The translations under genes were made by a program, and so were the position numbers. Source: Cordylochernes scorpioides (taxonomy: Eukaryota; Arthropoda; Arachnida; Pseudoscorpiones; Chernetidae). From it: DNA of 64,000 nucleotides. The notes under the pieces were generated by a model. That model ran no database searches, was not told the DNA's origin, and saw only the letters and a list, made by a program, of their open reading frames with translations. The stretch covers positions 142,566,682 through 142,630,681 of the forward strand of contig CP092865.1 in assembly GCA_030710605.1 (NCBI GenBank). Direction: 5' to 3'. Shown piece by piece: positions 31,256 through 42,787 of the stretch; within the stretch, counting starts at the first letter, position 1; each line of letters starts with the position of its first letter.

Positions 31256-32398
31256 ATCCCGTTCCAAACTTTATGTCTGAAAAGCGATATTTTAATAAAG
31301 AGATGATCTGGCTTTGTGTCTTCTGCTCGAATGAATGTTTTTCTGTAAGAATTTTGTTCCTGCATACTAAAAATGAACTGGCTTCACCCGTGGTCTCTTC
31401 TTTTTGTAATCCCCCCCTTCCCCCCATATAATTTTGTATCTGATAATGAAATATGATACAGCAATATTGTCATCATCATTTTCTGAATAAAAAACAACTA
31501 CTTTTTTCCCAACACCTGTCAATTTATTTTCTTGACTAAAAATCCGAAAAATAAAACAATAATTAACAAAAATTCACTTTTAAGTAATTGATAAAAATCA
31601 ATTTTTAAAAACAGAGTAAAGCGATCGTTAATTTCGTTTACAAAAAGTAAACATCTGTCCCTTTATCTGTTAGCGTTTTATTATAAATTTATAAGTATAA
31701 AATATTAGGGGTTAAATATTTATATTTATTTTAAAATTATACACATAAATACAAAGAATAGACGTATATTTAAATTTTTAATATTAATACTTTTCTTATG
31801 GACAAATTTATTGATATAATCATAAACAAGAATTAGTGGAAATATATTGCAAATCATTTTTAAATTGATAAAATCACACATATATCTCTTGGTAAGATCT
31901 TTAGCCTGCGTTTTTTTGCATAAATTAAACAATAGATAATGTGATATGAAAATTTAAAAAATCGTAACAATAATATATAAAATTGATTGAATAGACTTAA
32001 TGTTAAAATTTACCTGATTAAGAAATGTACTGGAACTAATATATGATATTTTTTTCAGGTACATGGAATACTTTTTGTTCACATCACCCAGGGCAAAATA
32101 TAATGTAGCATCTACACTATGTAAATATTAAATTAATTAATCCAAAATATTGCTCCACCCAATAGTATACATAACTTTTTTCTACTAAAAATTTACTTCT
32201 CTTAAATACATTTTTAAAATATATTAACGTCATTGATACTCTAACATTTATTTCCTTCAACTATGATTTCAACTAAACAAATGAAAATTCAAAATACTCA
32301 TTTTTGTAAAACAAATAAGGGATTGGTTGAATCTTGAGACAGAATTTTGTTAATATACAAATAAATCAAACCATTTTAAAACAAAAAAGACCCAAAAG
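31256..32398. other. AT-rich noncoding DNA upstream of the zinc-finger frame
   Basis: No coding frame. A good acceptor-like TATTTTTTTCAG occurs at about 32047-32058, 340 bp before the zinc-finger ATG, and could belong to an upstream-spliced transcript. Otherwise nothing recognised. Confidence 0.4.
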
Positions 32399-33757
32399 AT
32401 GGATAAAAAAAATTTTAAATGTGAATATTGTAACTATGAAACATCTGTAAAGAACCATCTTAGAAGGCATATGTGCACACATACTGGAGAAAAAACTTTT
32501 AAATGCGAAAATTGTGACTATAAAACAGCAAGAAAGCACAATTTCACAAGGCACTTATACACACATACTGGTGAAAAAACTTTTAAATGTGAATATTGTG
32601 ACTATGAAGCAGCACAGAAAAAGAGTCTTACTAACCATTTGTACACACACACTGGTGAAAAACCTTTTAAATGTGAATATTGTGATTTTAGATCTTCACT
32701 CAGAGAGAATATAAAAAGACATATTAATACTCACACAGGTGAAAAACCTTTTAAATGTGAATATTGTGACTATGAAACAGCACGGAAAGATATTCTTACT
32801 AACCATTTGTACACACATACTGGTGAAAAACCTTTTAAATGTGAATATTGTGATTTTAGATCTTCACTCAGAGAGAATATAAAAAGACATATTAATACTC
32901 ACACAGGTGAAAAATCTTTTAAATGTAAATATTGTGACTATGAAACAGCACAGAAAAAGAATCTTACTAACCATTTGTACACACACACTGGTGAAAAACC
33001 TTTTAAATGTGAATATTGTAATTTTAGATCTTCACTCAGAGAGAATATAAAAAGACATATTAATACTCACACAGGTGAAAAACCTTTTAAATGTGAATAT
33101 TGTGACTTTGAAACAGCAGGGAAACAGAATCTTACTAACCATTTGTACACACATTCTAGTGATAAACCTTTTAAATGTGAATTTTGTGACTATGAAACAG
33201 CACGGAAACAGGATCTTACTCGCCATTCGTACACACATACTGGTGAAAAACCTTTCAAATGTGAATATTGTGGTTTTAGATCTTCACTCAGAGAGAATAT
33301 AAAAAGACATATTAATACTCACACAGGTGAAAAACCTTTTAAATGTGAATATTGTGACTATGAAACAGCACGGAAAGATATTCTTACTAACCATTTGTAC
33401 ACACATACTGGTGAAAAACCTTTTAAATGTGATTATTGTGATTTTAGATCTTCACTCAGAGAGAATATAAAAAGACATATTAATACTCACACAGGTGAAA
33501 AACCTTTTAAATGTTAATATTGTGACTTTGTAACAGCAGGGAAACAGAATCTTACTAACCATTTGTACACACATTCTGGTGATAAACCTTTTAAATGTGA
33601 ATTTTGTGACTATGAAACAGCATGGAAACAGAATCTTACTAACCATTTGTACACACATACTGGTAAAAAACCTTTTAAATGTGAAAATTGTGATTATAGA
33701 GCAATTGAAAAACGGAGTATTACTAAACACATTTGTAAGCAAATTGTAATTGATTAA
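32399..33757 (+). pseudogene. C2H2 zinc-finger array protein with one in-frame stop
   Basis: From ATG 32399 an intronless frame runs 372 residues, then meets TAA at 33515-33517, then continues in the same frame to TAA at 33755. It encodes 16 C-x2-C-x12-H-x3-H type fingers joined by THTGEKPFKC linkers: 13 complete before the stop, finger 14 cut by it, 15 complete, 16 degenerate (HICK instead of HxxxH). Fingers 4, 6, 8, 11 and 13 share the recognition segment RSSLRENIKRH; the others read ET(A)-x-K-x-x-LTNH, so the array grew as a two-finger module of about 168 bp. Such proteins bind DNA in the nucleus. No KRAB, BTB or ZAD domain is encoded in this exon. The stop needs only GAA to TAA relative to its sister fingers. 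It may be a truncated but working protein, an allele, or a pseudogene. Confidence 0.8.
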
Positions 33758-33779
33758 GAAGTTTTAATATAACATTTTG

Positions 33780-34700
33780 ACTATATTTCAGAATTGCAAA
33801 AACATCAAATCTCTCTAAAACTTTCGCACTATTTTCATATTTCGTTTGGTGTTCATACGCTGTCATGGCCTTAACACTCATTTTTTGTTTATCTAGAGAG
33901 CCTAAAAACCAGCTGATGAAGGCCATCAGCCTTGAAACATGTGTTTTGTTAGCCTTTCTTAAATATTCAACAAAATATATTCACCAGATTTTCTCTTTGA
34001 AATAAATAAAAATAAATGATTAATTGATATTTATTTCAACAGATATCACAAGCCAACAGCAACATTTATTTGAGAAATAAGGAGATTGCCTTTCTCTCTA
34101 TCCCAGTACAATATTATTTTAAAATTATATATACATTTGAATAGCAATTTATATAAAAGGTTTCTATGACATTAATGTTATCATCGTCATTAACAACAAG
34201 TGAATATTGTAATATCACCCCGTTTTCCTAACATCACTTATCTATTATATATTTTTATTGTTTCACCCTATCACTATTTTATTTCCATTTTTCTCACACA
34301 ATATTCTGAATTCATTGAAAAATAATATTGGCTATTTTTTTAACAGACGGCTGAAAAGCCTTTTAAGTGTAAATATTTTGAACACAACTAAAATTAAAGA
34401 TAATCTTAAGCAACCTATTCAAAATTACACCAGTAATAATTAAGAGCTTGTATTGTAGTTCTAATTTTATATTGGTGACATCAATTTTGGCCATTTATTT
34501 TTGTAAATATGAATGATTTTTTTTCCTATATACCCCAAACAAACCCTTTGCATTTGAATATATAACTAAAAATATATTATTGTAATAAAAAATATAGTTT
34601 TCATTGTTTTTCTCCTAGTTGATCATAGTCATTCTTAGCAGTGCCTTAAAATTACAGTTGAGATTTTTCTTAACTGCTTTTATTTTGATAAAAAATGCTG
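33780..34700. other. AT-rich noncoding DNA
   Basis: Contains a decayed zinc-finger piece at 34351-34394 (separate entry). The rest shows no gene or recognised repeat. Confidence 0.4.
34351..34394 (+). pseudogene. remnant of a C2H2 zinc finger after a splice-acceptor-like site
   Basis: After TATTTTTTTAACAG the sequence encodes TAEKPFKCKYFEHN and then stops. This matches a finger linker and first half (TGEKPFKCKYC) with the second Cys replaced by Phe. It sits 600 bp downstream of the array and may be a degenerate 3' exon or a decayed copy. Confidence 0.45.
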
Positions 34701-34704
34701 CTGA

Positions 34705-36550
34705 TGGGGGGACCAATGTTGTAGTCTAGAAAAAAAAAGTAAACCTGGCCAGCAGGTGTAAAGTCTTACTCCCTTTTGTTGACAGTGACTGTAAGATGTT
34801 GTACTTTGCATTTGATTTGCTTTGTTCTCTATGAATGTCTGAAAATAAAAGAGAGTAAAAAACAGAGATCCTTGCCAATTCTGCATGCTCTTTGGCCATC
34901 CCTGACCTGGCAGCAGTGGCGTAATAAATGCTATTAGAAGTGGGTATCTCTGTTCATGAAAACAATTCTGGATACCAGTAAAACCAGAAAATGTTGGTGG
35001 AGCAATAAGATCTCATTAAAGATCTATTCTTGACGATGAAAGGGTTCAGCGAAATTTGTGGGAAGGGCAAACAGCGATATGCAGTGTTGAATGAGAAGGT
35101 CAAATGATGGCAGGATGCTCAAGAGGCTATGCTTGGCAAGATGGAGAACACATTATGGAAGAAAGACATAGATGGTGTGATGGATCTCACTGGAAATGGT
35201 GGCATGAAGGAAATAAAATTTTGTGGAAAAAGTGAATTTTCCTACTTGACAATGGCTTTGGCACAAGTAGGTTGAAGCAAGTCAAACAGATGGAAGGAGA
35301 ATGTCCCATAGATGTCCTTAGCGGAAATCCTACCCTGGGATCTCCTCTGAAAATATCCATGATAAAATAAATGATGATGGTGAGCTACAAAAAGAGGGCA
35401 TTATGGACTGCTGTGACAAGGCTAGACTTTGGGATTATGAGGAGATTAAACTGGGGGTGAGGGAGCTGGGTGGTTCAGGGAATTGCGACAAGAATAAATA
35501 GTCGCACATAAAGTTGAAGCCGGCGACACAACTTAAAAGGATGATGAATCTGACATGGAAGTCTGACAACATGTATCACCAGGAGGTTCCATGTTATGTT
35601 TCAGTGCTGCTGTCTATATTAAAGGCCAAAGATGTAAGCCACAGATTTTTGACGGCCATCTTTGCTTTTTCCTTCGACAAGGTGTAAGGTAAATAGTCAT
35701 CACCTAGAATGAGACTACTACATAGGCTGATGTCTCCTATAGTTTTGAAGAGCCCATAGTGCATTAAAAAGGTGGCATGAAAAGGGTAGTCTAGAGCACT
35801 TAGAAGGAGAAACCATCTAGAGAAAGAAAACTGGAAGCAGAGAGACGACGTATTCCAGCAAAAAATTTGCCTTGACAATCTTAGGGAGACTGACATAGAC
35901 AAATATGTGGTGCACAGGCACAAGTAGAGAGCATGATTTGGAATGATACTTCCTCAGTAAACAAAGATGATATACAACCAGAAACACTGAGGGCACTTTC
36001 TTAAAGTTACAAATGATGCAAAAAGGTGACTGCGGTTCCAGGATCTGTGCAAGGAAGAAATCATGACCCAGGCAAAATCTTTAAAAGGAGTGAACTATGG
36101 TCACCATTATATGGAGAACTCTCATCCTGTGAGAGGCAGGTTACTAAATAACAAGAAGGGCCAATGTCCTTAGCGCTGACAGAGAGTGGAAATAGCGCCC
36201 GAGTTGGATCCATTTAGTAGTTTAAATGACCTCCTGTAGACTGGAGAGGAAGCTTAAAGAGGAGACCAGTGTTGCAAAATGTATTGATAGAAAGCTTCGA
36301 TACCACCATCATGGCAGGAAGGGTCAATTGGGCCAAATGGATATCTGTGGAGGGGGACTGACAGAGCAGTCTAGAAATAAAAGCCCATCTCACTGGCAGG
36401 GATGAAGGCTTCCTCCCAGTTGTTTATGGCAATTGTTGAACATTGTCCTTTGTATGTGACTTGCTTTGTTCTCTATGAATGCATGAAATTAAAATAAAGA
36501 TCAGTCAAGCAGAGATCCTTGCTTATCCCACATGCCATTTAACTATCCTA
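34705..36550. mobile_element. unidentified degenerate element with terminal direct repeats
   Basis: This tract is clearly GC-richer than its flanks. About 100-190 bp near its left end (around 34712-34905) resembles its right end (around 36368-36545): both contain GATTTGCTTTGTTCTCTATGAATG / GACTTGCTTTGTTCTCTATGAATG-like sequence (quoted parts: TTGCTTTGTTCTCTATGAA), then AAAATAAA and CAGAGATCCTTGC. That suggests decayed LTRs about 1.65 kb apart. Interior frames are open only for short distances in all frames and I recognise no domain. Confidence 0.4.
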
Positions 36551-37419
36551 TTTTTAAAAACTAATTCTGCTATATGGATAGTTGAAATTTCATTAACAGC
36601 TTAATTTCTTTAATTCAAAACACCAAGTGGCCAGTGCTTTCGGTTTAAGTTGGTGTCATGATCAGTGAAGTTGATTATCAATTCATCACAGCATTCAATG
36701 TCAGTGTATATTTTTCTAGGATATATAAACTTTAGAATTCATAAATTACTCCTTTATTTTAAGAAAAATATAATTTTTATAAAATGTTTTTGGCAAATTT
36801 TGAATATTTCATTTGCAATTTTTTAATTTTCTCTATTTTTAAATTCCATTGCTATGGATCCTATTTTTTCAAAAATAAACAAAATTAGTTTATATATATA
36901 TTTTTTTTAATAAAGCTTTTCGACATTTCATATTACTATCTTCATTTAAATTGTAAATTTGAAAATTGAATAAAATATGTTATTTACTGATTTAGCCATC
37001 TTCTATTTAACAAATATGATCTTGGTTTTTTATTTCCTAAAATACTTTTAAATAAATACATTTTTCAGTTTCTAACATATTCTTTTTTAGAAAATTTGAA
37101 CTATCTCGATTAAATTTTAACATACTATAGAGGTGGGTGGGAAAGAAATTGATGCATAGTTTCATATTTAAAATATGAAATCTTACATAATCATAGATTG
37201 ATGTGCATATTCAGAAAAATTTTGATATCAGATATGGCACATTTTGGATTATATTAATTGTGAGTTATTAACAACCAGCATTGTTACTGAAATGTCACAC
37301 ACAATTTATTTGGATTTGGTCTTTGTACCTTGTAGTTGATTTATTTTGTATGGTGTATTGCCTTGTTATAAATAAGAAGATACTCTTACCTTAAGGATTT
37401 ATATCTTAGTTTTATTTAT
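36551..37419. other. AT-rich DNA, right part probably Ty3 LTR
   Basis: No gene. The part nearest 37419 should be the continuation of the minus-strand Ty3 3' LTR (42623-42770) into which piggyBac inserted. Its other end was not located. Confidence 0.4.
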
Positions 37420-37508
37420 TTAACACTTCGAGGACACAGCCTAAGCAGACCTCATGGTCCACCAGGACGCAGTAAAAACGACACTTATATGAAAAATAAA
37501 ATTTAATA

Positions 37509-38792
37509 CAGTAAAACCCCGCTAATACGAACCCTGGATATAACGAACCTTCCCTTATAACGAACCCACGCCGATTCCCAATTCCATTCCATTGAAAATA
37601 CCATTGTTATAACGAACTTTGCGATTTTTAGAATAACGAACTACCCCTATAACGAACCTTTTTCGGGTTCCAAAATGATAAAATCTATTTAAAATACTAT
37701 GCTTATAACGAACTTAGATTTGTAATTAAAAAAAAATAAAAAACAAAATTTTAAGCATGTTTCAACTCGCGGATCGCGATTTCAAAACAATAAATTTAGC
37801 GGCATTGTTTGTTTGATTTTTGCACTTTATTTTTTCTGTATGTTGTATAATTTTTACACATTATACTTTTTATTAAATAGAATATCTTTGCATCCATTAA
37901 ATTTGAAATATAAAAAATGCAAATGGCTTCCAAAATGAAGAAAACAAAGGCATTTTAAAAACAAAAGCGTTATTTCTTAAATAAAAAAAGGCCATTTTCA
38001 GAACTTTTCAAAGTGAAACAACATAGGCAAAATGTTAAGAACATATTAAAATAAGAGAATATAACTTTTCTATTATAAAAGATAAAATATAAAGTTATTA
38101 AAAATTGTTATAAAGAGGAATCAACCTCAACTTTTGCCGCGATCGCGATCGTACGTTTTAAGGTAAAAAAAAAAAGTCCAAATAAACGGTCCCGTGATGA
38201 AACAAAAATTATTTTTATGGCATTAACTAGGGTGATTTTAAAGTCAGCAATGTTTTGCATGACAGGTTTAAAAAAAACTAAATCTAGATATAGAAGAATA
38301 TGGGGAAACATGAAATGGAAGAAAAACACTAACTTTATTTGAATGGTGCAATGCTTGGAAGAATGCTTTGAAACAACAAAGTATTAGAGCCATTTTTTCA
38401 AGTAAAAATTGTATTATATAATGTGATAATGATGTTTTAAAATCATTTCATATCTTTGAATATATATTTAATAAAACTTTGCCTAGGATTTGTCTTGATT
38501 TTTAAATTAGACATAGAGGTACATGTATGTTAATGATAAGAAGAACCTATCATCTAATGATTTCTATTATTATTTAGTATTAATATAAGGAATTTGTCAA
38601 TTAAGGGAATTAAAATAAAGTGACCACTATTAAGAGGCAGCCTCTTCTTGTGTGTATGGCTGTTTTTTAATTATATGGCCTAAAATTTTGAAAAGTAAAA
38701 AAAAAATAGCCAAACCGTGGCTATAGTGAACCGTGGCTATAGTGAACCAAAACCTCTGTCCCTTTGGGGTTCACTATAGAGGGGTTTTACTG
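37509..38792 (+). mobile_element. Tigger-like non-autonomous element, copy 1
   Basis: 1,284 bp flanked by TA (37507-37508 and 38793-38794). The left end is CAGTAAAACCCCGCTAATAC; the right end on the opposite strand is CAGTAAAACCCCTCTATAGT. The ends agree for the first 12 bases and then diverge, each with its own subterminal repeats (ATAACGAAC on the left, TTCACTATAG on the right). Nearly the same sequence as 49436-50730. Weak coding similarity to transposase may persist near 38300-38380 but is not convincing. Confidence 0.8.
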
Positions 38793-39029
38793 TATATTTA
38801 TTTTTGTAATATATGCCAAATTCATAAGCCAATATATATAAGGTGTAAAATTATTTTTAATGCTATATAAAATGAATTTTAATCAAGAAATAAAAATAAT
38901 AGAAAATTAAAAAATATATATAAAAAAAAAACTAAATTCACGCCAACACATAAATGTTATATATACAAAAAACATGCTGAAAATTAGTAAAAACTATTTA
39001 TAAAGGCCATTTCTAAGAACCCATTAGAG

Positions 39030-40790
39030 CTAATACTTTTCCTTGGTGTGAAAGGCCTCAAAACAATCATTTATACACAGAGAAACAAGGCAGGTCTTGC
39101 ACATATAAGCAGTGTCCTTCCTTATTCTTTTTCCAGTGGCACTTTTTACTTTTTCAGCACAGACTTTGCATTTTCGTTGGATATTTACATTTGGCTTGTT
39201 TTCTTCTTTTATTCTTGTAATGAAGTGTCTCTCCAAAAGTCTGGCTTTTGAGCTTGAACTACCAAGTTGTTGATCTGTGATCTCTACTCCGGCTTCTTCA
39301 ACCATTTTTTCCATAATGACAAGATGGTAGTCTCGGAGTGACAGTTTGGATGTTGGATTTAATTGATTATAAATTATATGAGAATTGACTATTGTCAGGC
39401 CAAAGATGTGAAAGAAAAGCTTTTTCCACCATTTCATAGTTCTCCGCTGAAAAGAGTAGCAAGAGAGGAGCTGGTCACTTCTGTTATCACCAGCCTTGTG
39501 CTTGTTGTAATCCAATACTGCAGCTGGTTTCATGGTGAGAGGTTGGTCAGATTTCCTGGCTTTCTTGGTTACAGGTATCATGGCATGATCATGTGCTGTG
39601 GAGACCATGAAAACGTCCCTAGTATCATGCCATTTGAATGACAAAAGAGGACCTTTCATTCTGTAAATTACCTCTCCTTTTTTCAATTTTCTGGAAAATG
39701 TATTTTTTGGCAAGCCTCTTCTATTTTTCTTTATTGTTCCTACAGATTGGGTATTGTTTCTCCAGAGAAATTGAAAAAGTGCCATAGAGGAGAACCATCT
39801 CTCAAAGTATATAACATGTCCTCTATTGAAGTATGGAGCCGCTATCCTTTCCACCAGTTTTAAGGTCGAATTGTAGTCTGCACCTTGACCAGGCTGCTTC
39901 CCCGTGTACACTTCTATGTTGCAGGCATATCCTGAACTTGATTCACAAAGTTCAAATATCTTGATCCCATATTTGTGTGGCTTTCCTTTGATATATATTC
40001 TGAATCGTATTCTTCCTCTAAAAGGACATATAGCTTCGTCAATAGTCAAAGGTTGGCAGGGATAGTAATATGTTTTGAATTTGTGGACCAGAGGATCAAG
40101 GAATGTCCTAATTTTATGGAGAGGATCATGGCCTGGTTGACCAAAAGCCACATAGGAAGCGTTGTCATTTAGGTGAAGCATGGAGAGAACGGCTTCAAAC
40201 CGTGGTCTGATCATCCCCATATCTCTGCAGTAAGTTGTCCTAAGTTCACTGCGGGTTGACCAATAATCTTTCAATCTGGTCTTTACAACAAGGCTCATGT
40301 GAATTATTATAGCCATAAATATATCTTGAGCTCAGACACAGAAACAGCTTTCCACATTTCAAAATGACTCCTAGGATTCAAAGGACCCTTTTTTCTTTCT
40401 CTGTCTATGGTTGCCCTAGCATAGCGGTTAGTCTCAAGTTTCAGATTACCAAAAAAAATCCTCATTAATAAATTTTTTGAATATCTGGTAAGGAGAGTTG
40501 GGTTCTGGAAATAACTCGGCCCTTGGTCCTGGTTGGGCAGTAAACAGAGGTCTGGGTATCGTGGATGTAGTAGTTTCAATCCAGTCATCACTTACCAGAG
40601 GAGACCTTGTTGTTGCAGGAGCCTCTTCATCTTTTGGTCCCTCAAAATATATTTCTGTTGAATCCGAATCAATATCTTCATCAGAGTTAGCATGGAGTGT
40701 TAAATCTGCATCCTCAAAAGAATCATCTAATTCTGATCCAGAATCAAAAAGATGGGGGTTGTTTGCGCCTAGTTATGTAAATAACTTGCT
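39030..40790 (-). pseudogene. piggyBac transposase (PGBD-like), frameshifted
   Basis: The main frame (39030-40316, 428 residues) holds the DDE_Tnp_1_7 catalytic core and a C-terminal Cys-rich zinc domain (CKVC...CKTC...CINDC, residues 383-417). Upstream pieces in other frames carry the end of the N-terminal region (ETNRYARA, VSVSELKIYL) and an acidic Ser/Asp-rich start (SGSELDDSFEDAD). They are split by frameshifts at a poly-A/T run near 40455 and again near 40312. Catalytic sites: D93 (LTIDEA) is kept; the second Asp is E172 (YFERWFSS); the third is N278 (YNKHKAGDNRSD), with D281 kept. The protein would normally excise and insert the element at TTAA; this copy should be dead. Confidence 0.88.
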
Positions 40791-40839
40791 AGGCTGATAA
40801 TCATGTAAATTTTTCTTTTTTCTTTTAATTATGTAAATA

Positions 40840-41974
40840 CAGTAAAACCCCTCTATAGTGAACCCCATTGGGACGGGACTTTTGGTTCACTATAGCCACG
40901 GTTCACTATAGCCACGGTTTGGGTATTTAAATTTTTTTTAATAATATTAATTATATAATTTAATAATATTGGCTGCTTTTTTTCACCCTAAATTAACCTA
41001 TTTCTATATATTAAAGCTGTATATTAAAATAAAAACAAAATCATGTGAAAATATTGCCTTTTTGATCAGTTCCTCTGATAATTTAATTAGTATAAATGCA
41101 ACCTGCCCCCCATATGTAAAAAAAATCCAAGAAAAGAATACCTTATTTATAAAAATTAAATAAAAACTTTATTAATAATATTTTAAAAGGTATAAAAATA
41201 TATTTTTTGAATAAATATTATTATATTACAATATAGGATACAAAGGCTTACTTGAAGAAGTCTGTTATTTTTTTCTGCTTTAACATATTCCTCATAATGA
41301 CACTGACGATAGCGGCAATAGTTGGGATTGATTCCTCTTTGTAGCATTTTTTTTTTATAGTCTTCTTTTTTGCCATATCGTAGAAATGCAACTTTTGCTC
41401 ATTTTCATTTTCTTCCGAAGATCCGCTTGCGATGTACCACTCTCAATAGCTTTTATGATGGTTAATTTCTTTTCAAGTGATATCTTGGTACGAGCGACTT
41501 TTTCTTTGGCACTTCCATTATCTTTTAAACTGGTTTTAATAATTTAATCATGTTTTAAGGAATTTTCCTAATGTAGAGTTAAGAAATTTAGTTTTCAATA
41601 AGGCATGAAAAATTTATAAAAGTGCGCAGTATAAAAATAGAACGTGAATATAAACAAACAATGTCGCTAAATTCTTTGTTTTGAATTGCGATCTGTGAGC
41701 TAGAGCTCACACAAAATTTTAATTAGTTTTGAAAATTATAATTTTGGAATTTTAGAATTAAAATTAAAAGTTCGTTATAAGCATGGTATTTTTGATAGAA
41801 TTTAATATTTTGGGACCAAAATTGGGTTCGTTATAGCGATAGTTCGCTAGTTTGAAAAGTGAAAAGTTCGTTATAGCGATGGTAATTTTAATGGAATGGA
41901 ATTGGGATTTTCGATGGGTTCGTTATAAGGGAAGGTTCGTTATAGCCATGGTTCGTCTTAGCGGGGTTTTACTG
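40840..41974 (-). mobile_element. Tigger-like non-autonomous element, copy 2 (inverted)
   Basis: 1,135 bp flanked by TA (40838-40839 and 41975-41976), in inverse orientation to copy 1. Its left end is CAGTAAAACCCCTCTATAGT and its right end carries GCGGGGTTTTACTG. It inserted beside the N-terminal end of the piggyBac transposase. The interior differs substantially from copies 1 and 3, so it is a relative and not an identical copy. Confidence 0.75.
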
Positions 41975-42622
41975 TATATATGTATATAAAAGGAGTGAAT
42001 GATTCAATAAAGTGTGTCAGCTCAAATCAGTGAGGCTGTATGGTGATTCTCTTGTTGCTACATCGCAATTAGATAAGGATAATTTCTCAGTAGTCAATCC
42101 GCAGGTCGAGGTGAAAACATACAGTCCGAATTAAACTCTGCCAAAAGATCGTCAACATCTAAAACAAAAGGTTAGAGAGCTACATGGAATTCCAAGCTAG
42201 TACTGTGAGGATCCAAGCTCCAACAAGGGTCATAAATCTCCCACTCTGGAGATGGGCAAGAGGAGATAACTTTGGATGTACTGGGCTGATCAGGATTCAT
42301 TTTTATCCAAAAATGTCTATTGAAAATATCTAGAAACTTCAAATAAAAATATTAGGCAAAAAAAAAACGTGACAAGAAGAAGCGCGCAAAGTACAATTGG
42401 CAAATGACGGCAGATTAAAGCCATCCACCCTGTCATGTGGCAAAGTGGTGAACGACCTTGAGGCATGTTTAAACTTGCAGGAGGGCAAGTGGCCACGGGA
42501 CGTAGCGCGCTCTATGATTTTATACCGACTTTTAAGAAAGTAGGACGTTAATATACGTCCTGCGGGCACTGTGCCATTTTCGCGAGGACGTTAATTGACG
42601 TCCTGCGTCCTCGAAGAGTTAA

Positions 42623-42770
42623 CTATTTACAAGATAATTATTAAACTTATAACAATCACAGGTATGCCAGAATTTCCGCCAGCCTATGGTAAACAAAACA
42701 ATAATAATTTGATGATAATCACCTTCCCGATGAATCCGCCGGGTTGTCAGATCGTAACTTATTCTCAACA
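42623..42770 (-). repeat. Ty3-type 3' LTR, split by piggyBac
   Basis: On minus it starts TGTTGAGAATAAG at 42770, straight after a polypurine tract (GAAAAGGGGGAGATG, 42771-42785) that follows the pol stop. It runs to the TTAA of the piggyBac insertion; the rest of the LTR should resume below 37420 (TTAAATAAATAAAAC on minus). Confidence 0.7.
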
Positions 42771-42787
42771 CATCTCCCCCTTTTCTT

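Larger units (their letters stand above)
37424..42618 (-). mobile_element. piggyBac-type DNA transposon carrying two nested insertions
   Basis: Bounded by TTAA on both sides (37420-37423 and 42619-42622). Ends are inverted: CACTTCGAGGACACAG on the left and, on the opposite strand, CTCTTCGAGGACGCAG on the right. Subterminal AGGACG words recur on the right. TTAA targets and ends of this kind define piggyBac. Total length is 5,195 bp; subtracting the Tigger-like insertions at 37509-38792 and 40840-41974 leaves about 2.77 kb, a normal piggyBac size. The transposase remnant (39030-40790) lies between the two insertions. Confidence 0.85.

Noticed and set aside
32366-33742. Minus-strand frames rich in Cys/Phe opposite the zinc-finger array
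   Set aside because: Antisense shadows of the zinc-finger codons, repeated with the same module period.
38108-38329. 73-codon minus frame in Tigger-like copy 1
   Set aside because: Hydrophobic AT-derived peptide, disrupted in the equivalent copy 3 by indels, with no transposase motif.
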